A stretch of 64,000 bases of DNA. Origin: Wyeomyia smithii (Eukaryota; Arthropoda; Insecta; Diptera; Culicidae). Below are positions 43,680 through 55,824 of the stretch, piece after piece. The notes below the pieces were generated by a model. It saw only the letters and a list, made by a program, of their open reading frames with translations. It did no database searches and was not told the origin of the DNA. Where the stretch lies: positions 103,047,306-103,111,305 of the forward strand of contig NC_073695.1 of assembly GCF_029784165.1 (NCBI RefSeq), given 5' to 3'. Every line of letters starts with the position of its first letter. Position 1 is the stretch's first letter. A program made the translations under genes and the position numbers.

Positions 43680-44854
43680 TATAAGTCTGAGATTTAATAT
43701 CATGAAAATTGCTCTAGTTTTCAAACTATTCTGCGCTCTTGTACACATTGTGATATGCTGTTAAAGTGCATTACGAATTACTTCATCATTTTGGTGACCG
43801 CGTGTAACACCATCATTTTCACAAATGACAAATAATTGACCAGCTTTATTTTGTTGAAGCTCAAATATAAGAAAAAGTATTATCAGTATGATGTGTTGAT
43901 GTTGCAAATGAAACAGGTATAAAAACCATGCATTATTTTATTTTTCATCATCACTTTCAAATAATTTTGCGAGAACCATTATTCTTTCACTCTTATTTTT
44001 GTACATTTTCTGTGTTTCCGCATTCAATAAAAAAAATTCACCACTTTCCCACTGATCCACTTCTAACATCACTTTGTATTTATTGTAGCTAACTAGGACG
44101 ATCACCATAATCACTTTACTACATCAAAATCGCTTGTTATTTATCAATTATCAGCTACAAACAAGATTACTTAGTATACCAAGTGAACTCACTTTCCGTA
44201 GACGCAACATTATGCTTTTTTTATATACCACACCAAATTTACCAATCACAGTTGCACTAACGTTAACGTATATCCATCAGGCGACTTATAGCACGCGTAT
44301 ACTAATGGCTTATCTCGGAGCATGTCTAGTTTTATAGTTTTTCCTATGCTGGCACTGTTTTGTTCAGGAAAAACTTTCCCCTGCCATAACGACTTATCTG
44401 GAGGAAAACAGCATCGCAAGCTGCCAATGCTGTGAGTTTACTTCTATGGTATACACGCCTTGAAAATGATAATTGTGTAGTATTAAGAGTGGGTATATCG
44501 GTTGCGTGAAAAATATAGGTTTCAGGTTTAAATATTGAACATGTTCAAGGCTGGTTGCTTTTAACAGGAACTCAATAAACTCAGTCGGTTGTAACTTTAT
44601 ATCAAAGTGTTCCTAGAACTTTGATTTGTTCACTCGATCTCGTTTATTCAAAAATTCGCAACCAGTTTAAAGTCAACAATAGCTTAGTTAAAAAATGGAA
44701 AACTAATATCCGATATCTTGATTGCTCATTGTTGTTGGTTTATTACTTACAGTCAATATAAAAATTAAAGAGAATAGATGGTGGCACACTCAAAGACTTT
44801 TTCAAAAAATACTTGTATGCGAGCATTTTTCAATTTGTTTTCCTTTTTTTTTTA
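43680..44854. other. Upstream region of the RBM12-like gene
   Basis: AT-rich; no coding region supported. A good acceptor (pyrimidine run then TTTTTAG) at about 44837-44855 suggests that an untranslated first exon of the RBM12-like gene lies upstream. Confidence 0.4.
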
Positions 44855-44855
44855 G

Positions 44856-45124
44856 GCTGAACCTGAAGGAGGTGAAGGACGTGTCGTTGGCGGTTGTAAC
44901 CATCGCCATTAAGGTTACTTTCAATTGACGGAAAAATCTCCATTGATTTCAAAGGCAACGTAGCCGTTGCCGTTAGTCAAGATGAGCGTTATAATACGTT
45001 TGCAGAATTTACCATGGTCAGCGAATGCACTAGATGTGCGTAACTTTTTCAAAGGCTTGTCGATCCCAGATGGCGGAGTTCACATCGTTGGAGGCGAAAT
45101 GGGTGATGCGTTTATTGCATTCAG
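44856..45124 (+). CDS. Rbm12: RBM12-like RRM protein, first coding exon (CDS 44982-45124)
   Basis: The exon probably begins at 44856 after a pyrimidine-rich acceptor; ATG at 44982. It encodes MSVIIRLQNLPWSANALDVRNFF then KGLSIPDGGVHIVGGEMGDA and FIAF, ending in phase 2 at a GTTTGT donor (45125). This is the extreme N-terminal RRM of RBM12/SWAN proteins, nuclear RNA-binding proteins: the RNP2-like LQNLPW and the VHIVGGEMGDAFIAF segment are highly characteristic. Too short to stand out as an open frame. No continuation (expected to start with Ser-Thr-Asp-Glu-Asp-Ala) was found downstream, so the next exon is either beyond the window or was missed. Confidence 0.78.
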
Positions 45125-48100
45125 GTTTGTAAATCGTTAGACTTCCCTACTTACTCATTTGTCGCCTGGTCGTATTGGCGTCATAGAGAGTTGGTATTTT
45201 ACTCTATCAATTAGAAGAAACATTGCAACATTGAAAGCTTTTGTACCATATCGCGGGAGAAATGGTTGTGTTAAGAAGTTGTGATTTATCTTCCCATGAG
45301 CGTATTGCATAAGCCTACACTGCAGCAAATAGTTTTGCTTTGGGGAACTTCTGCTTGCGTTCTTGTTGTATAAACGATGTTGAGTAACGAAAAAAAGGCA
45401 TGATAGTAGCGCTGTACGTTCGGCGTAACGGGTTGAATATCTATGCCATAATTCTTCCGGTTATTCAACACGGCAAACGATGTAACGTGATGGCCTGAAG
45501 AGGGGGATTTTTTGTTGAATAAGGAAGAAAATTCCTAGAAAGTATCTGTTTGATATTGGACAAGTACAATTTCGCCTGCGCGATCGACAGTATCGGCTGT
45601 TTGGTTGTTGCTCGCTAGGTTCATTAAATACCGGTTTTGCAGCAGAGCAGCTGATCCACACGCACTGCAAGACTGGTTGCATTTTAATGTTGTGAAAGAT
45701 TCAGTAACGACTTTTAACCATTTTACGCGCGGGTTTTCACTTTCATCCATGATCAAGTTCAATTAACGCGATTGTACCCGTTAGGGTAAGAGAGTTGTTG
45801 AATGTTATATTTATTGCTTAGATGACAGAGGTGATTGTTGAATGTCTCATACGACTATTTGGAAATAATAAAAAATCAACAGATGTTGCACTTCTTTCTA
45901 TTGACGCGTAAAGAAACCGACATTTTCCGGTCATGTTGCGGGAATTGAATTAGCACTGCAGGGTTCCATTTATAGAGAGGAAGAAAAATTTCTTTGAGTT
46001 GTGTGTCGGGTTGAGAGAAACAGGTAAGTATATGTTGGAAATTACGAATGTTTCAACTGAAAGCGTTGGGAATTCGTTTGATTTCAGTATCTTATATAAA
46101 TGCAATATACTTCTGAAGAAGAAAGCTACGGTAAATGTTGGAAACAGCAGAAAATTACAATGCTATAAAAAGTGATGGTGCAACGTTTATTTCTATTATT
46201 CTTAGTGAGCTTTTATCTTGATCCGATTTTTTAGTTTCGTTCAAACTGTTATCAATTAGAAGCAAGCAAATCCCGAGTTTTCAGCAAATTCGTTATATGT
46301 TTTGAAAAATAGGAGGACACTCTGATCATTAGAGTCTCATGTATTGAGTAAATTTTGAAAAAATGGCATAAATTTTCGTTTTCGAAATTGACGCCTGATT
46401 ATGCATTTACATATATTCCATAAGCTTCTAGTTAGTGACATAGCCTCCAACTATTATTCTCATTGCATTATTTCCGCTTTCTGAAACTCCTAGAATGGTA
46501 ATGATTAAGAGTTTTTAGAATTCGAAAACATAATTCAAATGCCGAAACTAATTCAAATGCAGAATTTACGCGTTGACTGCTCAAACACAAACGCAAATAC
46601 TACTATAAGATATGCCAATTGTTTTCAAAGTACTGATTATTCGTATTCAATAACATTTTTAGATAACTGCAACTTGTATACGTTGTTACCTAGTAAGATT
46701 TTTCATTTGATTTCGGTTTATGTACATCATATTCTGCAAAAAGGCGAACAGAAGTAAAACATATCCTAATGGACAACTTTCGTTACAACTGATAAATGCA
46801 TTAGTTATCTTCAAATCAAGTCAGTGTTGAATGTTTGAAACGTAAAATTGCAGTTCCAAATGTGAAACATCACTGAAACTAGATTAAACTCCACGCTATC
46901 GAATAGTTACATTTACAATTAAATGCATAGAAATGCGTTTTTTTGTGTATAGTTAATTTACTGTTTTAAGAATGTCATAGCAAAAACTGTTGAAAATATT
47001 TAGGAAAGCTGAATTTTCGTTAAATGATATTCATGCGATGGAATTGAAATTGTTATTTTTTTACAATATTTTGCCAATAATTTGCGCCATGTTTGTTTTT
47101 GCCGAAACGGCATTCATTTAAAATCAGTTTTGGAATGTGCCAAAGAAAATCCCTTGATCTGGAATGAATCATTTCAATCGTTTTTTCATAAACGAGAATT
47201 CTTTAATGTCTTATGCGACTAATCGGGGTCACATTGATCACCCATAAAACTCATGCATTCTGTTGGAAATATACTGTTATTCAAAATGTACATGGCAAAT
47301 GATGAACTGAAAAATATTAACTACTGCATCGTAAACGAAAATAGCTATATTTTAAAGTAAAATCTATTCATTCTGGATCTAAATGATTTTGCTCTCATTT
47401 GAATAACCTCCGATGGATTTTGTTTCGGTTTGTTGCCAAAAACTAGTTCTAGAATTCAGATTTTGGAAATTTCTTAGTAAACCATCGCTATTACATTAGT
47501 GGTATGGTACAATCAATGAAAGTTAAACTTTCTAAACTTTTATAAAGTTTTATTCAGTTCTCCAAACTTAGCGTAGATTGCTCTTTGGCGAACTGATATT
47601 TTCGGCCCATTCTCAGCTTTTGCAGTTACATTCAGATTCAACCAAAAAAAGAAAAAAAAGCAAATGCAAAAACATTCTTTGGTCATCATCAATGGCTACA
47701 CTGCCGTTCTACGCATATTTGTCCCATGTTTCAAATCATGCAAACGAGAAAAACGATGTTAAAGTTTTACAATACTTTTACGCATTGCGTCAATGTGACA
47801 TATGCAATTATGGGCTTCTAACCAGTTTTACCTTGCAATAGACTGTTTTCAATAAATCTAGTTAAAGGTTTTTCGATTTATCACTTTTTTCCATAAAAAT
47901 ACCCACTTGGACAATAATGCCGAGAAATTTGCCTTCCAATATGTAATTTCTACACATATCAGTCCCACTACGTACATTCGATGTTTCCCAATACAAAGTT
48001 CGTACTGGGGATACAAGGCTGTTTAACCTTTCACGAAAATGATCACGCTAATCTTGTTGTCATTATACGAAAGTGATGATAGTCGAGATGAAAGTTTAGT

Positions 48101-48950
48101 TAATTGAATAAGTATCAGATGACTTACCATTACAAAGGGGAATTGTTTTTTAGATTTTTTCCTATCATATTCGAACGTTTTTGGGCTTTCACCATTTTGG
48201 CTAAACACAAAAGACAGTTCTTACAACTTCCAATTAGTATGGATCTCATGCGTTTATCTTTTTTTATGCTCGAAAAGGAAGAGCATTCAGATTACAAACC
48301 AGCAAACATGGCTTAGTTATCCCGAACAAAGATATGAACGTACCGCATTCAAATAATCAAGCAAAGTGATTTTCGGTTCCGAATTTCTGAAACCTGTAAT
48401 GTACCAAACGTTGTTAGGAGAAGTCTTTAGTGCTCTGTAGCCCTTCCCAAGTTATAAATGTGGGAATTAGTGGTTAGTGGGATGAATTAGAATAGAAAAA
48501 AATCTAGTGGGATAAATATGTGTAGAAAATCATCGATGGGACAAACAGACTTGGTATGGTTTTTCAAGACTTTCGGAACAAACAATGTTATTTTTGAAAG
48601 TTTTTCAGAAATATACATGAAAATACTCATTGGTGATAGAAAACGAAAATCGACCAAAAGTAACATGGGACAACTATGTGTAGAACGGCAGTACAAGTTT
48701 TGTAATTTTTTTTCCGAAATATACCATTATATAACTAATTTTGGTAAGTTTTACAAATCAATATCACGTTGCACACTAATTTTATGCAGTATCCAACAAG
48801 GCCGAAAAATTAGAAGCTATTGCATATGGAGATTCACTAAGACATAGGTTGAAAACTTTGCCGGTATATTATCAGTTTACTAGCGGTAATCCCAAATTTA
48901 TTTGTAAACAGAAACTACATGATTTCAAATGAATATTTATGAAGGAATCT
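45125..48950 (+). other. Probable RBM12-like intron, no recognised features
   Basis: 3.8 kb AT-rich. All open frames are short and featureless; no TIR pair or target duplication was recognised by eye. Confidence 0.4.
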
Positions 48951-48964
48951 GTTATATTGCACAT

Positions 48965-49708
48965 TATTTTACTAAACAATAAAAGATTTGATTGCTTCTT
49001 GTGATCGACAGTTTTCGGCGGAGTAAATAAATTAAACTACATTTGCCAGTTTGTCCGTACGTTTCGAGTTACTACTGGCCTTCACTCATCATCAGCGGAC
49101 TCTAAAATTAACTTTATTTAATATACATTCGGAACAAAAACACAAAATTCAAACATACAAACTTTACGACTTACTGTACACACCACAACTACTGTTTTGT
49201 TTTCGTTTATCTAATTTTCTTCCTTTTCCTGTTTTTAGTTTGTTTAGTTTAATTATAGGGTTGTATGCAGCTTTGAAAATTGTAGAGTCTTTTTGTTTGT
49301 TAACAACGTTATCATCTCCTCTAACTTTAATATGAAATGTTTCAGCTATTAGTCTTGTTTTGTGCTTAGATACCTTTTCTTTAATTTTAGTTTTGTCGAA
49401 ATCAAACTTATGCCCTGTTTCTAAAGTATGTTGGGCTAAGCCTGTGCCTCCGATGTTTTTCGTCTTAATATTATATTTGTGTTGTTCCAATCTCTTATAC
49501 AAAAACTGGCTCGTTTCTCCGATATATGATTTGTTACATTGACCACAGTTAATCTCATATACCACGTTTGTGTTTTTGTCTTTTGGAATTTTGTCTTTAG
49601 TTTTTGTGAACAATATGTTTTTAATTTTGTCAAGTGGCCTATAAGCAACATCAATCCCAAATTGTTTTAGGTACCTAGCTAGTTTTTCTCCTAAGCCTGT
49701 TATGTACG
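48965..49708 (-). mobile_element. Penelope-like element fragment with GIY-YIG endonuclease
   Basis: The coding part, 49708-49164, holds the end of the RT linker (IDVAYRPLDKIKN) and then a GIY-YIG nuclease: NVVYEINCGQCNKSYIGETS, KRLEQHKYN, HTLETGHKFDF and the Glu-bearing RLIAETFHIK. Truncated on its 5' side at about 49710. About 200 bp of non-coding 3' sequence includes a hammerhead-like motif. Confidence 0.88.
49053..49100 (-). ncRNA. Candidate hammerhead ribozyme motif of the Penelope-like element
   Basis: On the minus strand CTGATGA (49095-49089) and GAAAC (49065-49061) flank a short hairpin closed by GAG/CTC. GTCCG and CGGAC lie outside. Penelope-like elements are known to carry hammerhead ribozymes with these core boxes. 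The outer pairing does not follow the minimal hammerhead layout exactly, so it may be degenerate. Confidence 0.45.
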
Positions 49709-49916
49709 GTAAACAATAAAAGAATGAAAACAGGTTGCCAGCAACTTAACCGTGCCTCTTATTTCGGTCTCAAGCACTTTTGCATCATACATGTGTTGTT
49801 AATGAAACCATATGATATATTTGCGAGATATCTTGGCAGCCCGAAATCATCACAAAGCAATGCGTCTCATCGGAAGATGGTCAGCTGCTCGGTGTTGACG
49901 AAAAAAAAATGCCAGG

Positions 49917-50187
49917 GCGAATTCTTTTTAGCAACAATACTACACCGTCCCGGACTATACTTTTTAGCTTAAAAACCAACACTCAAACGACACTATACTC
50001 AGCTGTATTTTTTTCGTAGGGCATTTGACAGCATTTGTTTTTGTTGTTGTTGTATTCAAACTACCCCTTGTCTCTTTCGGGTGTACTCCGAGACAGAACA
50101 AGTGTAGTCCCGAAAGTGAAAAAAAAAAAAACAGTTACAGGACAAAGTGTACTCCGGGTGTAGCTTCACCGCAAAAACGAATTCGAC
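49917..50187. mobile_element. MITE with GTCGAATTCGTTTT ends, copy 2
   Basis: Same family as 35749-36004. Left end decayed (GGCGAATTCTTTTTAGC), right end GCAAAAACGAATTCGAC. Confidence 0.65.
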
Positions 50188-51289
50188 TGGACTTCGAATT
50201 CGGCTGGAAATGTGATCTTTGGGACGGAATTGCCGTCCAAATCTCACGTGTTTGAGCAGCTACTATTCGTATTTGAAAGCATTTTATACGTACGCAAAGC
50301 ACCAGGCTAAATAAGAAAGCTTAACAGTAAAACAATGAGCAACATTCAAGTCTCTTCATTACTTCCGATCAATAATTCAAAACAATGTTAGAGACGGCCG
50401 CCTAATAGGCCGGAAATAGGTATTTCACCCAATATTTCTTTTAGAATAGTTGTTTTTAGAAGCTATGGAAAAAGTATTGTTTATTAAAAAAATCGCATGT
50501 TTTATGTAAGTTGTGAGAAAATATGCAAAGTATTAGCGAAATAGTAAATGAAGACGCATTCTCTAATGAAAAAAAAAATTCTGTTTGATTCAAATTAGTA
50601 ATTTCTGTAGCTTTCGAAAACATAACTTTGAAAATTAGAAATCTGTAAAATGATTTCTTTTGGTACTATTCTCCGGTGAAAGTTACTTTTTAAAAAATAA
50701 GTTATTCCTACTAATCGGTTTTTTAATTGGTCGAATTTCTTTGAAAACGCAGATTTATGAAACTTAGGGTAAAGTCGATGACGAGTGTTAGTATGGTAGC
50801 ATCGTGAGCTTTTAATTAGTCATATTCGTATGACAAAAAAGGTGTTTTCAATTAAAAGTCTGTCCCATCCCAAGACTAAGGTAGGTGCGCCAGACATGGT
50901 AAGTGAACCAGTTATGGCTATATCGCACAAGCGCAACGGTACCAATTATGAACTTTATCCATTCCATCTGCATAGGCCATAACTGGTTGTGTTGACATGA
51001 CTGCTACATCTCCCCTATATACAAAACGAAAAAAGTTTCAGTATAATGGTAAGATGTGAATCCCAGTTCTGGCGGCTGGATATAATAAAGAATTCAGAAA
51101 GTGTGCCTGGCACATAGTGTTCTTTTGATCTTGATTATCTTCGAAAATATATGAATACATGTATTTATTCTTCACCTCAATTATGTATTTGTTTTAGCGA
51201 TGGCGTTTTTTCATTTCTAGAGATGAATTTGAATATGATAGGTTCAACTGATTTTTTTCTATCTGCATTTATGTACTTGGTATATCCAG
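50188..51289. other. AT-rich spacer
   Basis: Nothing recognised. Confidence 0.35.
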
Positions 51290-51410
51290 GTATGATAACA
51301 GACTCCTGGTCTGACAAACCAGTAGTGGTCGTTTGTTCGAGTCCTGGCCTCGGGACTGGTGTCAGTAAGACTATAACGCTAGCTCCGTAAAATTTCAAAA
51401 CAGAATGGAA
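51290..51410 (+). mobile_element. Degraded tRNA-derived SINE fragment
   Basis: B-box-like TTCGAGTCCTGGC followed by GTGTCAGTA...ACGCTAGCTCCGTAA, matching the body of the SINE at 52663-52854. No target duplication seen. Confidence 0.55.
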
Positions 51411-51530
51411 GAGCGAGGTTTTACTTTGTTTTTGCACGCTTGAGGTGAAATTTTGCATGGAGACTTTTTTTCGGGAAGTTAAAACTTGTTGAGAACTATC
51501 GCTAAACGAAATTCGGAAAGTGGATTTTCA

Positions 51531-52445
51531 TAGGCATAAACAACAATTTGACTGTTGTTCTCGAATTGACCATTGACTAAACTACGCAACGGTTAATTTA
51601 AACAGCACGTGCGTTGCACGGAATACTTTTATATGCAATAAGGTTATTGTTGTTCCGATCAGTACACTTTATTTGGTCGTTTAATGAAAGTTACCATGAT
51701 TTTCTGCTAATTGGTTTTAGCTCTGAGCCTGTTATGCGTTTATTCGTAACGTGGGACTGACCAAAATCAATATTTTTTTCATCATTTTAGCAACAAACCT
51801 AACTTTTGTTGTAAATTTTCGAGAGCACACGTAATGTAAAGAAGTTTCTAAGGTTTATCTCAAAAGTGATGAAAATTCACATGGGACTGTTATGCATTTA
51901 TGGGCAGCTTAGCTCCCACTCAAAAGCATATGCCCTCAAGCGAAACGGTATTGAAGCCACAAACGGCCGACTTCGAGCTACCACTTCGAATTTTCAGAAG
52001 TATAAGACTCGGAAATAGATAATGCGTTCCCTGTGAACACACTATTTTATGTTTGCTCCACCACCAAGGATTTATATAGCTCAATATAGATAAATTGATA
52101 CTTAATAAATTTCTGATCGTGGGTTAGAACCTCAGTAAAGTCAAATGACCTCTAGCATAGATTTATACTCAAGCCTTAACGCATACACTTCCTTTTCTTG
52201 CCGAATTCTGCAATATTCCGATTGTTACTTGAAAAATCATGTCACTTACTTTACAAAAGTTAAATCCAATTGTTCACATCAAAGTTCTTATCGCAGCGGT
52301 TGGGACATACACCGAAAAACGTGTATAGTTTATCATTTTTCTCATCATAGTTTATTGTTTCCCAATGCCGGTCTAGGTCCAGTAAACTTCACCAAACACT
52401 AATACGCCTATGTCATTTGTTTAACAGGTACTCCATTGTTTATAA
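51531..52445. other. AT-rich spacer
   Basis: Nothing recognised. Just before it (51440-51530) lies a fragment related to the inverted-repeat element at 52872-53256. Confidence 0.35.
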
Positions 52446-52449
52446 TAAT

Positions 52450-52606
52450 CGGTGGTGGGCACCGCTAACTGAAAATTCAGCGACGCTAAAGACTAAATTT
52501 CTAACTGGAGAATTTAGCTCGATAATCGCTAAACACTAAACTCATATTAGCGCAACTTTCGCTAATCGCTAATAGCTGACTTTTTTTTCACAACCGCTAA
52601 TCGCTG
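52450..52606. repeat. CGCTAA-rich degenerate repeat
   Basis: Begins GGTGGTGGGCACCGCTAACTG and contains many CGCTAA(T) motifs; it looks like one end of a hAT-type MITE, but no partner end or duplication was found. Confidence 0.45.
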
Positions 52607-52662
52607 ACTTGTTGTTATGTAGATTGTCATATGGTTGTATTTATTGCTATTTACTAAAGTGC

Positions 52663-52854
52663 GCTCCCAGCTGGTCTCCAACAAGCCAATCGTCGTAGGT
52701 TCGAGTCTAGGCTAGGGAGAGACTGTTAGTGTCAGTAGCATCGTAGCGCTAGCCCCGCAATTGTCCTGTACACTCAACATTTGGCTGCGAAGTCTGTGTA
52801 TAATAAACAGAAGGTCGAATTCCGAATCGGAATGTAGCACCAAGGCTTTGCTTG
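52663..52854 (+). mobile_element. Second tRNA-derived SINE family
   Basis: 192 bp with a perfect 12-bp target duplication TTACTAAAGTGC (52651-52662, 52855-52866). B-box GGTTCGAGTC, then GCGCTAGCCCCGCAA, ending in a TTTGCTTG tail. Confidence 0.88.
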
Positions 52855-52871
52855 TTACTAAAGTGCTAATT

Positions 52872-53256
52872 GAAATCGACTTTTCGAATGCCGTTTAGCG
52901 ATAGAACTCAAAAGATACGTCTTCTTGATAGAAGTCCTCATGCAAAATTTCAGCTCAATCGGACTTTGGAAAGTCGTGCCTAAAAAGCGGTAAAATTATA
53001 CTTTTCTTATCGCTTTGAAGCAAGACTTTTCAAAGTCTGATTAACCCTCTAGTACCCAGTGCCGCCCTTAGACGGTCTTCAGTCAAACCTCTAAAAAGCT
53101 TCAATAAGGACTTAAAAAATGTTTATAAGGCTTTATAGTAATTTTTTCGGAGTTCGTCTGTAAATTAATTTGGGCACTAGAGGGTTAAGCTGAAACTATA
53201 TTTGAAACGACGAAACTTGAGCCTTACCGCTAAACAAAATTCGAAGGTAATTTTTT
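52872..53256. mobile_element. Inverted-repeat MITE with TTCGAAT...GTTTAGCG arms
   Basis: The left arm (CTTTTCGAATGCCGTTTAGCG) faces its near-complement (CCGCTAAACAAAATTCGAAGG). Split by a TTAA element at 53045-53184. Exact ends uncertain. Confidence 0.6.
53045..53184. mobile_element. piggyBac-like MITE, 140 bp
   Basis: TIRs CCCTCTAGTACCCA / CCCTCTAGTGCCCA directly flanked by TTAA (53041-53044, 53185-53188), the piggyBac signature. Non-coding. Confidence 0.85.
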
Positions 53257-53372
53257 TTTTCCATACAGGGTGCGCAATAATTATTGCAACAAGAAACAGA
53301 GGACCGGTAACCATGTTTTTGGCAAGTAAGAGAAAACTTTTGAAACAAAAATAATTTATTGTGTCAAAACAA

Positions 53373-53759
53373 TTAAAAAACAACAACTAATTCAATGTGT
53401 CCTCCTTTAGCTCTGATGACAGCTCGAAGATGCTTAGGATAAAACTCGCGGGCGGACCGAATGTCATTTTCCTTCCAAGTTTTGAGCAAAGACTGCTTCA
53501 ACTCGTCCCAACTTGTGTGTTTTCGTGAGCAGGCCCTTGCTTCTAACATCTCCCAAATCGAGAAGCCCATCACGTTGAGTACTGGCGAGTTTGGAGGCCA
53601 TTCATCCTTGGTGATGAGATGACAGAGGAAAATTGATCTTGCACCAGTCTTGAACGATTTTCTTCGTGTGAGCCGGATCACCGTTTTGCATGAAGACCCA
53701 GTTTTGGTTGTTATTCCTTTTCTGGGCCCAACCCATCACATTCTTCTTCAAATTCTCAT
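53373..53759 (-). pseudogene. mariner transposase, C-terminal remnant
   Basis: WVFMQNGDPAHTKKIVQDW carries the second catalytic Asp; after a frameshift DEWPPNSPVLNVMGFSIWEMLEA and the terminal AVIRAKGGHIE follow. Upstream it is cut by the Transib-like insertion at 53764. Confidence 0.85.
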
Positions 53760-53764
53760 CCAGG

Positions 53765-54009
53765 CACAGTGGTCTAAACTAGATTACAGTGTTCAGCAAT
53801 TCTTTTTCTTATTGATTTTCCTACAACTTTGCTGAAGGAAGCAATCTGGTATTTTGAAAATTAGGAAAAATAGTTTTTATATCTATTTTCCAGGGGGAGT
53901 TATAAGTTAGTTATAAGGAATAAACTTGCTGAAGACACTAGGTACATAAAATCAATATTTCACAGTCAAATCTAAAACGATCACGATTTTTCGAGTTTAG
54001 ACCACTGTG
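53765..54009. mobile_element. Transib-like MITE inserted in the mariner
   Basis: 245 bp. Perfect 16-bp TIRs CACAGTGGTCTAAACT and 5-bp duplication CCAGG (53760-53764, 54010-54014). Same terminal heptamer and duplication length as 7484-8356, but a different interior. Confidence 0.75.
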
Positions 54010-54014
54010 CCAGG

Positions 54015-55264
54015 TAGTAATCCAACGATAATAGATTGACAGGTTAGGAGAAACAAGGAGTTTGATTGGCTTGGTAACGAAAAAATAGTAAACAAACCTG
54101 ATGCTAAAAGCTTCTACGTCACAACGTCGAAGGTTCCATCACAACGCACTGGTAGATATTGATAAAACAGGATTTTAGGCAATAAATACAACTTTTGAGA
54201 AAAGATTTTCTCTTGTTATATTGGAAATCAATTTTTGAATATGTGGTGAAGAGGAACAGTTATAAGCGAAAAGAGTACGGTTAGCGGATTATTCACAACA
54301 CCAAGAAATTCAATTTTAAATTTCCAGACGAAATTCAACATAGATTTTAATCGGGTAAGATTTCCCAAAATTACACCATAAAAATAAACTACATAAATAA
54401 ATCAAGAAACAAAATCAATTTTTATTCTGCAAAGTGCCTTGTTTTCTTGATATTTTATCGAAACGATTTCGGATGGAGTCTCAAATATTTTTTCCTGCAA
54501 TTTAATTTTTCCTGTAATAGTACAACGATTTCGAAAATTACCGTGGTCTCACATCTTAACTATTTGTACTTGTTAATATTTCCCTCTAGAATACTTTTTT
54601 CATGTATTTTATTCCAATATTGATACGTGTAGCAACATATTTTTTCGATCCTTTCTTGAAACACTTCGGAAAATTGCTTTTTAAAATTTGAAACAGACTT
54701 TTTTAACATGTTCAACATGACTAAACACAGTTATCTCTGCACCATTGTTGCGATGGTTTCACCGGCTCACTCTTTGGGAGATCTTCCTTATAATTGTCTC
54801 TGGATTTCTCAACCAACTATCAATTATTAGCTATTAGCCTGTGCCTTATGTTTAAATCGCAAATTTCTTACAGACGGATCTCTTTCAGGTAGCGTAAGAA
54901 TATTTGAAACGGCTGTAATGTTTTTGATAGTGAGACCAAAGTAAATATTTTAAATGATTATTGCCTTACCATGACCGACAAGATACCGGCATTCGAAGCC
55001 TTTCGGTTTGAAGTGCTGGGAACACACAAACTTTGTATCTTCTATGAAGAAATTTCACATGATTTTATTGAGCGAAACGGCATTTCAAGAACTATGCACT
55101 CCGTCATCTTCACATAAATTAACGCACTGCAATTTTCAAAACAAACTTTGTGACGTAATATCCCCGAGCGCTTTGATCGAACTTCATGTTAGGCATGTAC
55201 ATATAGGAAGCATGCAACATTTCCACCAATACGGCGATAGGTATCTGCCTAACCTCTGCTCTAT
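54015..55264. other. Unidentified DNA inside the mariner
   Basis: About 1.25 kb separating the two mariner transposase remnants. It is not mariner-like. No TIR or reading frame with a known motif was recognised, so its origin is unknown. Confidence 0.4.
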
Positions 55265-55571
55265 TAATATTGGTAGTAATCACCATCGATTTTCACTCCT
55301 TTTTCAACGAAAAGAAGCTCGGTTCGCGAATCGGTGGTCACTCCAGCAAAAACCATTACAGAAGCTGGGTGAGACGAGCGAAGGATCGAAGGCTTTCAAC
55401 TGAATCAGCATCTCCTGATGTTCGTGCGAGTACTTGGTCGTTCTATCGGTTGTTTGCTTACTCAACGGTGAAGAATTTCTCGTCGGTGAAGAGCTCGCGA
55501 CGAATGGTTCGGGCAAGAAGATCTTTGCATCGCACGAGCCTTTTTGTTGTTTGCGCGTCGGAAAGAGCATG
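55265..55571 (-). pseudogene. mariner transposase, N-terminal/central remnant
   Basis: Motifs RELFTDEKFFTVE (first catalytic Asp) and VMVFAGVTTDSRTELLFVEKG, with an in-frame stop and shifts. Belongs to the same element as 53373-53759. Confidence 0.8.
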
Positions 55572-55824
55572 TTTTTTGGTGTTTGTATAGAAACATTTGT
55601 TATTGTTTTTAATCGTTTTTACTCAATAAATTATTTTTATTTTAAAAGTTTTCTTCAAGTTTGCCCAAAACATGGTTAACGTTCCTTATATTTCTTGTTG
55701 CAATAATTATGGCACACTTTGTATATTCCTTTGGTTCAAGATTGATAAATCGATGTATGAGGGTTTTGTAGAAACAAGGAACAACAAAAGTGGTTTTGTT
55801 TGTTTGTAATATACATACTATTAA

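Larger units (their letters stand above)
53266..55721 (-). mobile_element. mariner element with ~60-bp TIRs, interrupted and decayed
   Basis: TIRs of about 60 bp share ATAATTATTGCAACAAGAAA and AACCATGTTTT; TA duplication at 53264-53265 and 55722-55723. Remnants of one minus-strand transposase lie at both ends (see next entries), with about 1.5 kb of foreign DNA between. Confidence 0.85.
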
